64,000 nucleotides of DNA from CAIYRG01 sp965247505 (GTDB lineage: Bacteria; Pseudomonadota; Alphaproteobacteria; Micropepsales; Micropepsaceae). Positions 31,948 through 41,033 of this stretch are shown one piece after another. Every line of letters begins with the position of its first letter. Within the stretch, counting starts at the first letter, position 1. The notes under the pieces were generated by a model. That model saw nothing but the letters and a program-made list of their open reading frames with translations, was not told the origin of the DNA and made no database searches. The stretch covers positions 4,641,182-4,705,181 of the forward strand of contig OZ252020.1 in NCBI GenBank assembly GCA_965247505.1, in the 5' to 3' direction. The position numbers and the translations under genes are program-made.

Positions 31948-34005
31948 ATGCGCACCATGCCCTCCTTGCTCTTCGTCCTGATCCTGTTCGGCAGGATCGA
32001 CGTCGCGGCCGCCCAAGACGAGACGCTAACGCTCGATGAAATCGTCACGCTCAAGACCGTGGCATCGGCCGCACTTTCACCCAGCGGCGAACACATTGCC
32101 TATCTACTCAACGCGCCCCGCGTACCGTACGTCGACGAGGACGGGGGCGCCTACCGTGAATTGCACATCACCGATCTTGAGGGCAATTCCCGCGGATTCA
32201 TTACCGGCGAGGTCAATGTTGGGCAGATCGCCTGGTCCATAGACGGCGAGACGGTCTACTACCTGGCCGAGCGGAACGATGATGATGAATTCCGGGCGTT
32301 GTACGGCATTCCGCTTACCGGCGGCGAGTCCCAGCGCCTCTATGCCCACGAAGCGAACATTCAGAGTTTTTCGCCTTCCCCCGACGGCCGGCACATCGCG
32401 TTTCTGGCCACGGACGGGAATCCGCCCGAGCGTGGCCAATTGGCGGACCTTGGATTCAGGGCCGTTGTATACGGCGAGTCCAGGCAGCCAACGCGGGTCT
32501 GGACACTGGATCTGGAGGCGGATGAGCCCGAAGCCGTCGCGGCCGAGTTGCCGGGATCGGCCAGCGGTTTTCATTGGGCACCGAACGGGGATCGCTACGT
32601 GGTCGCGCTGGCGCCCACGCCAAGCGTCGACGATTCATTCATGAGCCGGCGGTTTCACATCGTCGACGCGCAATCCGGCGAAGTGCTGAATCAGTTTGAG
32701 ACGGTGGGCAAGCTCGGCGGCGCGGCCTGGTCGCCGGACGGTCGCCAGTTGGCCTACGTCGGCGCCGCGGATCTGAGCGACCCATCGCCCGGTCGGATCT
32801 TCATTGCCGCGGCCGATGGCGAGGGAAGCCACGAGCTGACACCCAGCTACCCCGGTCATGTCAATGCGCTTGAATGGCGCGACGCCGAGACGCTCTGGTA
32901 TCGGGGCTCGCGCGGGGTGTGGAACGAGATCGGTGTGCTGGCCGTGGACGGCACATCGGTGCTTACCACCCCGCCGGAAGGCGATCCCATTGCACGTTCG
33001 CTCGATGCGGTGCCGGGATCAGACACGCTCGCGGTCATCGCGGACACGCCGGAGCACCCGCGCGAGCTCTACGCCTGGACAGAGCGCGACGGATATCGGC
33101 GCCTTACGGATTCCAATCCGATCCTGGCGGAACGGGTGCTTGCGTCCCAGGAGGCCGTCACCTATACGGCCCGGGATGGACTCGAACTTGAGGGCGTGCT
33201 GGTGAGGCCGTTGACGAGTGGGTCCGGCGAACGCCACCCGTTGGTCCTTGTTGTTCATGGCGGGCCCGAGGCGCACTACAGCAACGGCTGGATGTCGAGC
33301 TATTCGTCGCCGGCGCAGACGCTGGCTGGCAAGGGCTATGCCCTGTTCTATCCCAACTACCGGGCCAGCACAGGCCGAGGTGTGGAATTCTCGAAGCTCG
33401 ACCATTTCGACCCGGCAGGCAAGGAATTCGACGATCTTGTCGACGCCAGGACACATTTCGTAGAGAGCGGCCTGGCGGATCCAGACCGCGTGGGCGTCAC
33501 CGGCGGGTCGTATGGCGGGTACGCTACCATGTGGAGTGCCACGGCACTGAGCGAACACTTCGCCGCGGGCGTCGCCTTCGTCGGCATCTCAAACCTGATC
33601 TCCGAGGTCGTGTCTGGCGACATCCCGCGAGAGCTTTTCGAAGTGCATATGCGCTTCTGGCCTTGGGACGACTGGCAGCTTGCGCTGGAACGCAGCCCAG
33701 TGTTCCACGCCGGCAATTCGAAAACGCCGCTGCTGATCCTTGGCGGCGACAACGACACGCGCGTCAACCCGAGCCAGTCGCTGGAGCTATATCAGACGCT
33801 CAAGCTGCGCAGCGATACGCCAGTTCGACTGGTGATCTATCCTGGCGAGGGGCACGGCAACAGCCACGCCGCGGCACGACTCGATTACGCGATGCGCATG
33901 ACGAGGTGGATGGACCACTATCTGATGGGCCCGGGTGGGGAACCGCCGGCGTATGAACTGGATCATGCAAGCCGGCTTGAGGAAATTAGGGACGGCGAGG
34001 AGTAG
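31948..34005 (+). CDS. S9 family prolyl oligopeptidase-type serine peptidase, exported
   Basis: 685 residues. Signal peptide MRTMPSLLFVLILFGRIDVA, then AAAQD. A seven-bladed WD40/PD40-like propeller follows (IAYLLNAPRVPYVDE, IQSFSPSPDGRHIAFLA, GAAWSPDGRQLAYVG) and a C-terminal alpha/beta-hydrolase. Catalytic residues: Ser521 in GGSYGGY, Asp601 (or 603) in LGGDNDTRV, His636 in GEGHGN. This is a peptidase, usually releasing short peptides near proline or acting as an acylaminoacyl peptidase. ATG 31948 is preferred to an upstream TTG; the ribosome site is weak. Codon use is more GC-rich than the left half of the window, and IS6-A sequences lie on both sides, so it appears to be mobile cargo. Confidence 0.88.
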   Translation: MRTMPSLLFVLILFGRIDVAAAQDETLTLDEIVTLKTVASAALSPSGEHIAYLLNAPRVPYVDEDGGAYRELHITDLEGNSRGFITGEVNVGQIAWSIDGETVYYLAERNDDDEFRALYGIPLTGGESQRLYAHEANIQSFSPSPDGRHIAFLATDGNPPERGQLADLGFRAVVYGESRQPTRVWTLDLEADEPEAVAAELPGSASGFHWAPNGDRYVVALAPTPSVDDSFMSRRFHIVDAQSGEVLNQFETVGKLGGAAWSPDGRQLAYVGAADLSDPSPGRIFIAAADGEGSHELTPSYPGHVNALEWRDAETLWYRGSRGVWNEIGVLAVDGTSVLTTPPEGDPIARSLDAVPGSDTLAVIADTPEHPRELYAWTERDGYRRLTDSNPILAERVLASQEAVTYTARDGLELEGVLVRPLTSGSGERHPLVLVVHGGPEAHYSNGWMSSYSSPAQTLAGKGYALFYPNYRASTGRGVEFSKLDHFDPAGKEFDDLVDARTHFVESGLADPDRVGVTGGSYGGYATMWSATALSEHFAAGVAFVGISNLISEVVSGDIPRELFEVHMRFWPWDDWQLALERSPVFHAGNSKTPLLILGGDNDTRVNPSQSLELYQTLKLRSDTPVRLVIYPGEGHGNSHAAARLDYAMRMTRWMDHYLMGPGGEPPAYELDHASRLEEIRDGEE

Positions 34006-34023
34006 CTTCAGCGCTGAATTCAA

Positions 34024-34787
34024 GGTGTTGTCACGTTATTGAATGATCGTGCTGTGAATTGGCATAGAACTCAAGCTCAAGCGGCAGCGGTGGCGGTTTG
34101 CCACAGGCTCATTGCTTGGTTGCGAAACTGGCGCAATGTCTTTCGGGAAATCAGATGACGTTGAACGTTGAAGGTGTTGTAGACGGTGGCGTGGGTAGAG
34201 AGAAATCGCTGCGCTGATCGAGCCGATTTGAAACGTTGCATTCGTCGTTCCCGCTGTCGGACCGGCAAGTGAGAATTCTCCGCCCGGTTGTTCTTCCTGC
34301 CACCAAAATCATGGTGCTTGGCAAGGCCCATATCCTTCAGAGCAGCACCATAAGATGGCAGTTTGTCTGTGACGAAGGTATCAGGGACAAAGCCTTGTCT
34401 TTTCAACAGCTTGCGCATCAACTTAAGCGCTGCCTTCTTGTTTCTGCGTGACTGAACCAGGATATCCAGCACTTCGCCTTCGCTATCGACAGCGCGCCAT
34501 AGATACATCCGCTTGCCGGCGATGGACACGAACACCTCATCAAGGTGCCACCGGACATCTGGTCGAGGGCGCGTTGTCCTCAGTCCCCGGGCATAGGCCT
34601 GCCCAAACTTCAATGCCCAGCGCCGGACCGTTTCGTAAGAAAGATCAATACCACATTCAGCGACCAGGTCTTCGATGTCTCGATAGCTGAGGGAAACCGG
34701 AAATACAGGCAGACGGCGTGCTGAATAATCACGGGGGGAAATCGGTATCGGGCATAAGAGATTTTCTGCATCCAGCGACATTACTGC
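34024..34787 (-). mobile_element. IS6-A copy 2 (frameshifted, left end cut by IS-C)
   Basis: Full right-type end GGTGTTGTCACGTTATTG at 34024. The left-type end is missing because IS-C copy 1 starts at 34788. It shares a one-base deletion with IS6-A copy 3. Confidence 0.85.
34077..34781 (-). CDS. IS6-A transposase copy 2, alternative N-terminus
   Basis: A C is missing from a CCCC run (near 34690) compared with copies 1, 4, 5 and 6, so the normal start (MQKISYARYRFPP) runs out of frame. The catalytic frame is instead continuous with another start (MSLDAENLLCPIPISPRDYS), giving 234 residues with intact DDE motifs. Whether this product works is uncertain. Confidence 0.7.
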   Translation of the reverse strand: MSLDAENLLCPIPISPRDYSARRLPVFPVSLSYRDIEDLVAECGIDLSYETVRRWALKFGQAYARGLRTTRPRPDVRWHLDEVFVSIAGKRMYLWRAVDSEGEVLDILVQSRRNKKAALKLMRKLLKRQGFVPDTFVTDKLPSYGAALKDMGLAKHHDFGGRKNNRAENSHLPVRQRERRMQRFKSARSAQRFLSTHATVYNTFNVQRHLISRKTLRQFRNQAMSLWQTATAAA

Positions 34788-35361
34788 TGTGTGTACCGAA
34801 AATTAGATTCTCGCATACCTGTGGTGTAGGCCGCCCAGAATTGGGTGTGCGGTGACGGTCCCGGTGCGCTCGATGGGGCGCGGGTGGGGGGAATCTTTGG
34901 CCAAGGACCGGTGCGTCCGGGCGTCATTGTAGTACTGAACATAGGCCGAGAGCACTCGGCGCAAATGGGTATCGTTGACCACGATCACGTGGTCCAAACA
35001 CTCCCGACGTATAGTTCCGACGACGCGCTCAGTATGGCCGTTTTGCCAAGGCGATCGAAAGCTCGTTGGTCGGTCTCGAATACCCATCGCACGAACGCGT
35101 CGCTTGAAGACGCCACCGAACTTCACGTCGTTGTCTCTAATCAAGAATTTTGGCGCTGAATCCCATGGAAAGGCTTCCGTGATTTGTTGAGCAAGCCACA
35201 TCGCGGTGGGCTCGCCCGTAACCGTCAGAAGGACAATCTTACGTCGGGCATGATTCAGGACGACGAACACGTAGAGCTCTTCGAACAAGAAAGTTGGAAC
35301 TGTGAATAAGTCTATCGAGGCGATGCCTTCAGCCTGATTCAGAAGGAAGGTCGTCCAGCTT
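34788..35361 (-). mobile_element. IS-C copy 1, truncated by IS6-A copy 3
   Basis: Left end TGTGTGTACCGAAAATTAG at 34788. The element is cut at 35361, leaving about half of its 1119 bp. Confidence 0.85.
34803..35361 (-). pseudogene. IS-C transposase, C-terminal part
   Basis: The C-terminal 186 or so codons of the integrase-core transposase (SWTTFLLNQAEGIASIDLFT to LGGLHHRYARI). The DDE core is largely present but the HTH half is gone. Confidence 0.85.
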
Positions 35362-36164
35362 GGCGTTGTCACATTAACAGGGTGACCTGTTTCTGATGGC
35401 GCAGTAGTGTCGCTGGATGCAGAAAATCTCTTATGCCCGATACCGATTTCCCCCCGTGATTATTCAGCACGCCGTCTGCCTGTATTTCCGGTTTCCCTCA
35501 GCTATCGAGACATCGAAGACCTGGTCGCTGAATGTGGTATTGATCTTTCTTACGAAACGGTCCGGCGCTGGGCATTGAAGTTTGGGCAGGCCTATGCCCG
35601 GAGACTGAGGACAACGCGCCCTCGACCAGATGTCCGGTGGCACCTTGATGAGGTGTTCGTGTCCATCGCCGGCAAGCGGATGTATCTATGGCGCGCTGTC
35701 GATAGCGAAGGCGAAGTGCTGGATATCCTGGTTCAGTCACGCAGAAACAAGAAGGCAGCGCTCAAGTTGATGCGCAAGCTGTTGAAAAAGCAAGGATTTG
35801 TCCCTGACGCATTCGTCACAGACAAACTGCCATCTTACGGTGCTGCTTTGAAGGATATGGGCCTTGCCCAGTCCCATGATTTTGGTGGCAGGAAGAACAA
35901 CCGAGCTGAGAATTCTCACTTGCCGGTCCGACAACGCGAACGACGAATGCAACGTTTCAAATCGGCTCGATCAGCGCAGCGATTTCTCTCTACACACGCC
36001 ACCGTCTACAACACCTTCAACGTCCAACGTCATCTGATTTCCCGAAAGACATTGCGCCAGTTTCGCAACCAAGCAATGAGCCTGTGGCAAACCGCCACCG
36101 CCACCGCTTGAGCTTGAGTTCTATGCCAATTCACATCACGATCGTTCAATAACGTGACAACACC
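35362..36164 (+). mobile_element. IS6-A copy 3 (frameshifted), left border of a topB cargo segment
   Basis: Both ends are present (GGCGTTGTCACATTAACAGG, and GGTGTTGTCACGTTATTG inverted at 36164). It is in direct orientation with copy 4 (39408-40211), and the segment between them carries an IS21 remnant and topoisomerase III. Inverted relative to copy 2. Confidence 0.85.
35407..36111 (+). CDS. IS6-A transposase copy 3, alternative N-terminus
   Basis: Same one-base deletion as copy 2. From GTG 35407 the frame reads MSLDAENLLCPIPISPRDYS and continues into the intact catalytic domain (WHLDEVFVSIAGKRMYLWRA, FVTDKLPSYGAA, NNRAENSHLPVRQ). The normal ATG at 35417 gives a short out-of-frame peptide. 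Confidence 0.7.
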   Translation: MSLDAENLLCPIPISPRDYSARRLPVFPVSLSYRDIEDLVAECGIDLSYETVRRWALKFGQAYARRLRTTRPRPDVRWHLDEVFVSIAGKRMYLWRAVDSEGEVLDILVQSRRNKKAALKLMRKLLKKQGFVPDAFVTDKLPSYGAALKDMGLAQSHDFGGRKNNRAENSHLPVRQRERRMQRFKSARSAQRFLSTHATVYNTFNVQRHLISRKTLRQFRNQAMSLWQTATATA

Positions 36165-37232
36165 ATCCCGGTGCCGCAACCGATGACCACCTCGTGGACA
36201 TAGCCACGGATCCAGACTTCCTGATGGCCGTAGGCGACGGGCACGGAATAGTCATTCGTCCGGTAGCGCACCAGGGACAGCGAGTTGACCCGCGTGCCCT
36301 GCTTGTCGCACGCGTCGAACGGTGCCGGCAGTGGCCTCTTCAACGCTTCGCGGTCACGCACAAACCGTTCGCCGATGCTCTCGCGGTGGCCGCGCAGGAC
36401 GTTGCCTTGCCGGTTGCGGCATTGCTCTTCCAGGTGGCCATTGAAGGCGTCCCAGCTCGCGAACCGGGGAAGCGGCGTCATGAAGTTCCGCCGGGCATAG
36501 CCGACCACCCCCTCCACATTGCCTTTGTCGTTACCCTTGCCGGGACGGCCGTAGCGGTCCTCGAAGAGGTAATGGGACTGCAGCCCGCTGAACGCCCGCG
36601 TTCGTTGCCGCGTGCCATCTGACAAGATGCGCGACACCAGACACTTGTCGTTGTCGTAAAGAATCGATTGGGGAACGCCGCCGAAAAAAACAAAGGCTCT
36701 GTTGTGCCCGTCCAGCCAGGCCTCCGTCGCCGCCGCCGGGTAGGCCGCAACGAAGCAGGCATCGCTGTGGGGAAGTGTCATGACGAAAAAATGCGCCCGA
36801 TACTTGACGCCGGCGATGATCGCATCCGCCTCGCCAAAGTCCGCTTGAGCATGGCCCGGAGGATGTGACAACGGCACAAACATCTCACGCCGACGAAGGC
36901 GCCGTTCCCGAACGTAATCCTTCACGATGGTCTCTTTGCCCGTGAAGCCATGTTCGTCGCGAAGGCGCTCGAATATACGCTTCGCCGTGTGGTGCTGCTT
37001 ACGGTGAACCGTTCGGTCCTCCTCCAGAATACGGTCGATGATATCCGTGAAGGGGGCCAGTTTCGGGCGTTTCGGTGGCTGGCGTCGCCGATATCCCGGC
37101 GGTTCCGAATGCCGCAGCATCTTCCTCACCGTCTCGCGCGCAATGCCAAACCGACTTGCCGCCTCTCGCTGGCTCAGACCATCAACATGGCAGGCCAGCC
37201 GAACGCGCAGATATATAGGTCCACGGTGTACA
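36165..37232 (-). pseudogene. IS21 IstA transposase, frameshifted and truncated
   Basis: The frame from the internal ATG at 37129 encodes RKMLRHSEPPGYRRRQPPKR, then the rve core (PPGHAQADFGEADAIIAGVK, ILYDNDKCLV, GNDKGNVEGVVGYARRNF). The first 35 codons are out of frame because of an extra TA (CTATATATCTG versus CTATATCTG in copy 2). The 3' end is lost at IS6-A copy 3. Not functional. Confidence 0.85.
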
Positions 37233-37347
37233 TCCTCCCGCCTTCCATCTCAAAAAAGATCGAAGGCTACAGGTGGCAGAGTTTTACTCCGCCCGCGGCT
37301 GGGAAATCCCGCCGCTTCCGTGGACTAATTTGTCACCGCCGTTCTCA
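36165..37347 (-). mobile_element. IS21 family element, copy 1 (3' part missing)
   Basis: The outer end TGAGAACGGCGGTGACAAAT is at 37347, and its first three bases supply the stop codon of topB. The istA 3' end and istB are missing where IS6-A copy 3 begins. Nearly identical to copy 2 at 62371-63277. Confidence 0.8.
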
Positions 37348-39402
37348 TTGCGCTGGGCTCGGCGGCCTGTTGGATGTGTCTGCAGCGACGCGCGCATCGC
37401 CATTCCCTGACCCTTTCTTTGGTGCATGCAGATCCAGGAACGCTCGGCATACCGCTGTCGATTTCGTATACCCCTTCGGTGGCTTGATGCCCTTGCGCTT
37501 GGCGATCGAAGCTGCGAACCGTTTCATTGCCGCCGCCGTCGGCCGCCCCTTGTTGTTATCACTGTTGAAAGCATCGCTCGGTTCAATCCTCTCTCCGGCC
37601 GCAATGCCATCCGCGAGCCTACCGATGATGCGTCGGGCGGCAGCACACACTTCATCGATTGCACCCATCATCTCCTGTTTGCCGGTCACAACATCGTCCA
37701 GCAGGCATTCCAGTTCCGCCGTCACGCCCGGGTCCACCAAAGCCGGATCAGCGTGTTTCAGTACCTTGAACAGCGCCAGCCCCCGATCTGTCGGCACGAT
37801 GTTCTTTCCTTGTGCCGTCAGGAACCCCTGCTTCTTCAGCCCGGCTATGATCTCCGCCCGCGTCGCCGGTGTGCCGATCCCCTTGGCCTCCTTGAGACGG
37901 TCCCGCAGGGCCTTGTCCTCGACGAAGCGCCAGGCATTCTGCATCGCTTCGATCAGTGTACCTTCCTTGTAGCTCGGCGGCGGCCGGGTTTCCTTGTCCT
38001 CGATCTCCGGATCGCGCAATCTCGCCGGCTCCTTGTCGCGCAGCATGGGCAGCGTTTGCGCCGCCTCACCCTTCTCGTCGGCGGGCCGCCAGTCGGGAAA
38101 GGCGCTGCGCCAGCCGGGTTCGATGGGCTGGCGGCCGGCGGAACGAAACTCGAAGCCGCACACGTCCAGTGTTACCGTCGTCTGCCGGTAGCGGTAATCG
38201 GGCATGACCGACGCGAGGTATGACCGCGCAACGGCGTCGAACAGCTTCTTCTCGGCGCCCGACAGGCGCGGCCAGATCTCGCCCAGACCCTCAACCGTGT
38301 TGACGTTGGGAATGACTGCGTGATGGCTCGCGCCCTTGATCCCTTTATCGTAGAAGCTGCCGTTCCGCCCTTTGCGGATCGACGGCGGCGACGGCACGGA
38401 GATCGCGCCGTAGGCTTTCCCCGCCTGCAACGCTCTGACGATCTTCGCTCCGTCCGTGACCGCGCTTTCGGGCAGGTAGCGCACCTCGGCGCGTGGATAG
38501 GTGAGGATCTTCTTGCCCGCGCCGTCGTAGAGTTCCTGCGCCACTTCCAAAGTCTTGGCAGCAGGCCAGCCGAACCGGGCGCTGCAAAGCTTTTGCAACG
38601 AGGGCAGATCGTGGAGCCTGGGCGGGCGTTGGCGCTTATCCTCTACCCACACGCGTAGCGGCCCCTCAAAGTCCTGCGCCGCCTTAACAACGGCCTCGGC
38701 GTCATCCCGCTTGAGGATCCTCGGCGCGTGCCGCATCCTGATAGCCCCGGCTTTCACTTCTGCCTCGGCAACAACCTCGAAGTAGGTCACCGGAACGAAG
38801 TCGCGGATCTCCAGTTCCCGCTTGCAGGCGATCGCGAGCGTCGGCGTCTTGACCCGGCCGACCCCGATCACACCCCGCACACCCCGGCCGAGCGTGACGG
38901 TCGCGGTGCGCGTCAACGACAGATTGTAGATTTGGTCGGCCTGCCGGCGCGCGACAGCGGCGGCGTAGAGATTGGCATGTTCACTGTTGGGCCGGGCGCG
39001 GACGAACGCCTCACGGATGGTTTGTGAATCCTGCGCAGTAAACAACACCCTCAGGACCTCGCCGCGATAGCCGCAGTGTTCCAGGACCTCCTGGCCGATG
39101 AGTTGCCCTTCGCGGTCGCAATCAGTGGCGAGCCACACCCGTTTGGCGCTGCCCAGAGCCGTGCGAATGGCTTTCAGCTTGGCTGCCTTATTGCCGCCCG
39201 GAGCTGGTTTGGTGACGTACAGCCCCTCGGGCCTTAGCAGTACCGCCGACCAACGCTTCCAGGCCGGGTTTACATCTTCCGGCTCGCACAGATCGAGCAG
39301 ATGGCCCTCGGCTGGAAGAACGGTACCGTAACGGGATCCGACGGCAGCACGAACATCCTTAGCCTGGCTGGATTTCTCGGTGATGACGATCTGATCGGTC
39401 AT
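37345..39402 (-). CDS. topB: DNA topoisomerase III of conjugative-element type
   Basis: A 685-residue type IA topoisomerase, which relaxes and decatenates DNA. Toprim motif: Glu9 (ITEKSSQA) and DCDRE at 94-98. Catalytic Tyr302 sits in ILTYPRAEVRYLPES, equivalent to the TYPRSDCRYLP of E. coli topoisomerase III. The C-terminal region (GRPTAAAMKRFAASIAKRKG, then IKPPKGYTKSTAVCRAFLD) is typical of TopB encoded by plasmids and integrative conjugative elements. The stop codon is made by the IS21 end, and an IS6-A element begins 6 bp before the ATG, removing the native ribosome site and promoter. The coding sequence is intact, but expression would rely on the IS. It is probably a relic of a conjugative element. 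Confidence 0.88.
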   Translation of the reverse strand: MTDQIVITEKSSQAKDVRAAVGSRYGTVLPAEGHLLDLCEPEDVNPAWKRWSAVLLRPEGLYVTKPAPGGNKAAKLKAIRTALGSAKRVWLATDCDREGQLIGQEVLEHCGYRGEVLRVLFTAQDSQTIREAFVRARPNSEHANLYAAAVARRQADQIYNLSLTRTATVTLGRGVRGVIGVGRVKTPTLAIACKRELEIRDFVPVTYFEVVAEAEVKAGAIRMRHAPRILKRDDAEAVVKAAQDFEGPLRVWVEDKRQRPPRLHDLPSLQKLCSARFGWPAAKTLEVAQELYDGAGKKILTYPRAEVRYLPESAVTDGAKIVRALQAGKAYGAISVPSPPSIRKGRNGSFYDKGIKGASHHAVIPNVNTVEGLGEIWPRLSGAEKKLFDAVARSYLASVMPDYRYRQTTVTLDVCGFEFRSAGRQPIEPGWRSAFPDWRPADEKGEAAQTLPMLRDKEPARLRDPEIEDKETRPPPSYKEGTLIEAMQNAWRFVEDKALRDRLKEAKGIGTPATRAEIIAGLKKQGFLTAQGKNIVPTDRGLALFKVLKHADPALVDPGVTAELECLLDDVVTGKQEMMGAIDEVCAAARRIIGRLADGIAAGERIEPSDAFNSDNNKGRPTAAAMKRFAASIAKRKGIKPPKGYTKSTAVCRAFLDLHAPKKGSGNGDARVAADTSNRPPSPAQ

Positions 39403-39407
39403 GACAA

Positions 39408-40211
39408 GGTGCTGTCACATTAACAGGGTGACCTGTCGCTGATGGCGCTTTAATGTCGATGGATGCAGAAAATCTCCTATGCCCGATACCGATTTCCACC
39501 GTTGATCATTCAGCACGCTGTCTGGCTGTATTATCGGTTTCCCCTCAGCTACCGAGACGTCGAAGATCTGCTCGTCGAACGTGGTATCGATGTTTCTTAC
39601 GAAACGGTCCGGCGCTGGGCATTGAAGTTCGGGCAGGCCTATGCCCGGAGACTGAGGACAACGCGCCCTCGGCCAGATGTCCGGTGGCACCTCGATGAGG
39701 TGTTCGTGTCCATCGCCGGAAAGCGCATGTATCTATGGCGCGCTGTCGATAGCGAAGGCGAAGTGCTGGATATCCTGGTTCAGTCACGCAGAAACAAGAA
39801 GGCAGCGCTCAAGTTGATGCGTAAACTGTTGAAAAAGCAAAGGTTTGTCCCTGATGCCTTCGTCACAGACAAACTGCCATCTTATGGTGCTGCTCTTAAG
39901 GATTTAGGCCTTACAAAGCACCATGATTTTGGTGGCAGGAAGAACAACCGAGCCGAGAATTCTCACTTGCCTGTCCGGCAACGCGAACGACGAATGCAAC
40001 GTTTCAAATCGGCTCGATCAGCGCAGCGATTTCTCTCTACCCACGCCACCGTCTACAACACCTTCAACGCCCAACGTCATCTGATTTCCCGAAAAACATT
40101 GCGCCGGTTTCGCGACCACGCAATGGGCCTGTGGCAAACCGCCACCGCCACCGCTTGAGCTTGAGTTCTATGCCAATTCACAGCACGATCGTTCAATAAC
40201 GTGACAACACC
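39408..40211 (+). mobile_element. IS6-A copy 4 (right border of topB cargo)
   Basis: A complete element of about 804 bp with both ends (GGTGCTGTCACATTAACAGG at 39408). No 8-bp duplication (ATGACAA before, TTCGGAAG after). Confidence 0.85.
39463..40158 (+). CDS. IS6 family transposase (IS6-A copy 4), intact
   Basis: 231 residues with the normal start MQKISYARYRFPPLIIQHAV and all DDE motifs (HLDEVF, VTDKLPSY, NNRAENSHLP). It differs from copy 1 at only a few residues. Confidence 0.9.
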   Translation: MQKISYARYRFPPLIIQHAVWLYYRFPLSYRDVEDLLVERGIDVSYETVRRWALKFGQAYARRLRTTRPRPDVRWHLDEVFVSIAGKRMYLWRAVDSEGEVLDILVQSRRNKKAALKLMRKLLKKQRFVPDAFVTDKLPSYGAALKDLGLTKHHDFGGRKNNRAENSHLPVRQRERRMQRFKSARSAQRFLSTHATVYNTFNAQRHLISRKTLRRFRDHAMGLWQTATATA

Positions 40212-40375
40212 TTCGGAAGGGACAAGGGACACGAAACTGTGAACCACATGTTGGTAAGAGTGCACGTTTCCGCCTCCGCGTAGCGTTCCTGAACAGCGAC
40301 CGTGCTGTTACAAAAATAGAGTGTAGCTAGACAATGAATTGCCGCTGTTTTGAAAAAGGGAAGAGGAGAACTGAC

Positions 40376-41008
40376 GTGAGTAGAACAAAGTGCATCTTAG
40401 GCATAATCGGAATCAGCCTGCTGGGCTCAAGCTCAGCGTTGGTCGCCGCACAGGATGCCCAGCCTCCTATGACGTTCTTCGTCACGAGCAATGGGCCCGG
40501 AAACGGGGGCGATCTGGGAGGTTTGGCCGGAGCCGACGCCCACTGTCAGATGCTCGCCGACGAGGCGGGTGCCGGCGACCACACCTGGCGTGCCTATTTG
40601 AGCACGCAAGGACCGAACGCCGTCAATGCCCGCGACCGCATCGGATCGGGTCCGTGGCACAACTATCGGGGTGTCCAGGTGGGTGCGAATGTCGATCAGA
40701 TTCACGGCATCACACACCCCTTCAGCATGGACAGGATACTCACCGAGGAAGGTGACTTTATTCCCAACGGGAATTTCTCGCCCAACCGGCACGACATATT
40801 GACCGGCTCGACTCTGGACGGAATGGCCTATCCAGCGGGCGAGGACATGACCTGCAACAACTGGACGAGCAGCTCCGAGGGACAAGCAAGGGTCGGTCAT
40901 CATGACCGCGCGCAGTGGAATTCAGCCCACGACAGCCAGGGTTGTACCCAGCAGCAGTTGCGGAATACCGGCGGCGACGGCTTGTTCTATTGTTTCGCTG
41001 CCAATTGA
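40376..41008 (+). CDS. secreted lectin-like (C-type-lectin-fold) protein
   Basis: 210 residues from GTG behind AGAGGAG. The signal peptide (KCILGIIGISLLGSSSALVA, then AAQ) is followed by a domain found in many marine bacterial proteins annotated as lectins: MTFFVTSNGPGNGGDLGGLA, GADAHCQMLADEAGAGDHTW, RAYLST, ARDRIGSGPWHNYRG, MTCNNWTSSSEG and a C-terminal YCFAAN. The cysteine pairs (HCQ, CNNW, GCTQ, YCF) suit disulfides. It may bind carbohydrate or act as a matrix protein. A longer in-frame ATG at 40334 is rejected because it hides the signal. Bordered by IS6-A copy 4 and IS-C copy 2. Confidence 0.8.
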   Translation: MSRTKCILGIIGISLLGSSSALVAAQDAQPPMTFFVTSNGPGNGGDLGGLAGADAHCQMLADEAGAGDHTWRAYLSTQGPNAVNARDRIGSGPWHNYRGVQVGANVDQIHGITHPFSMDRILTEEGDFIPNGNFSPNRHDILTGSTLDGMAYPAGEDMTCNNWTSSSEGQARVGHHDRAQWNSAHDSQGCTQQQLRNTGGDGLFYCFAAN

Positions 41009-41033
41009 GGGGCTGGTGATTTCTAGGGAGTCC

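Noticed and set aside
37426..38658. Long plus-strand frames over topB.
   Set aside because: High-GC antisense shadows; the minus frame has every topoisomerase motif.
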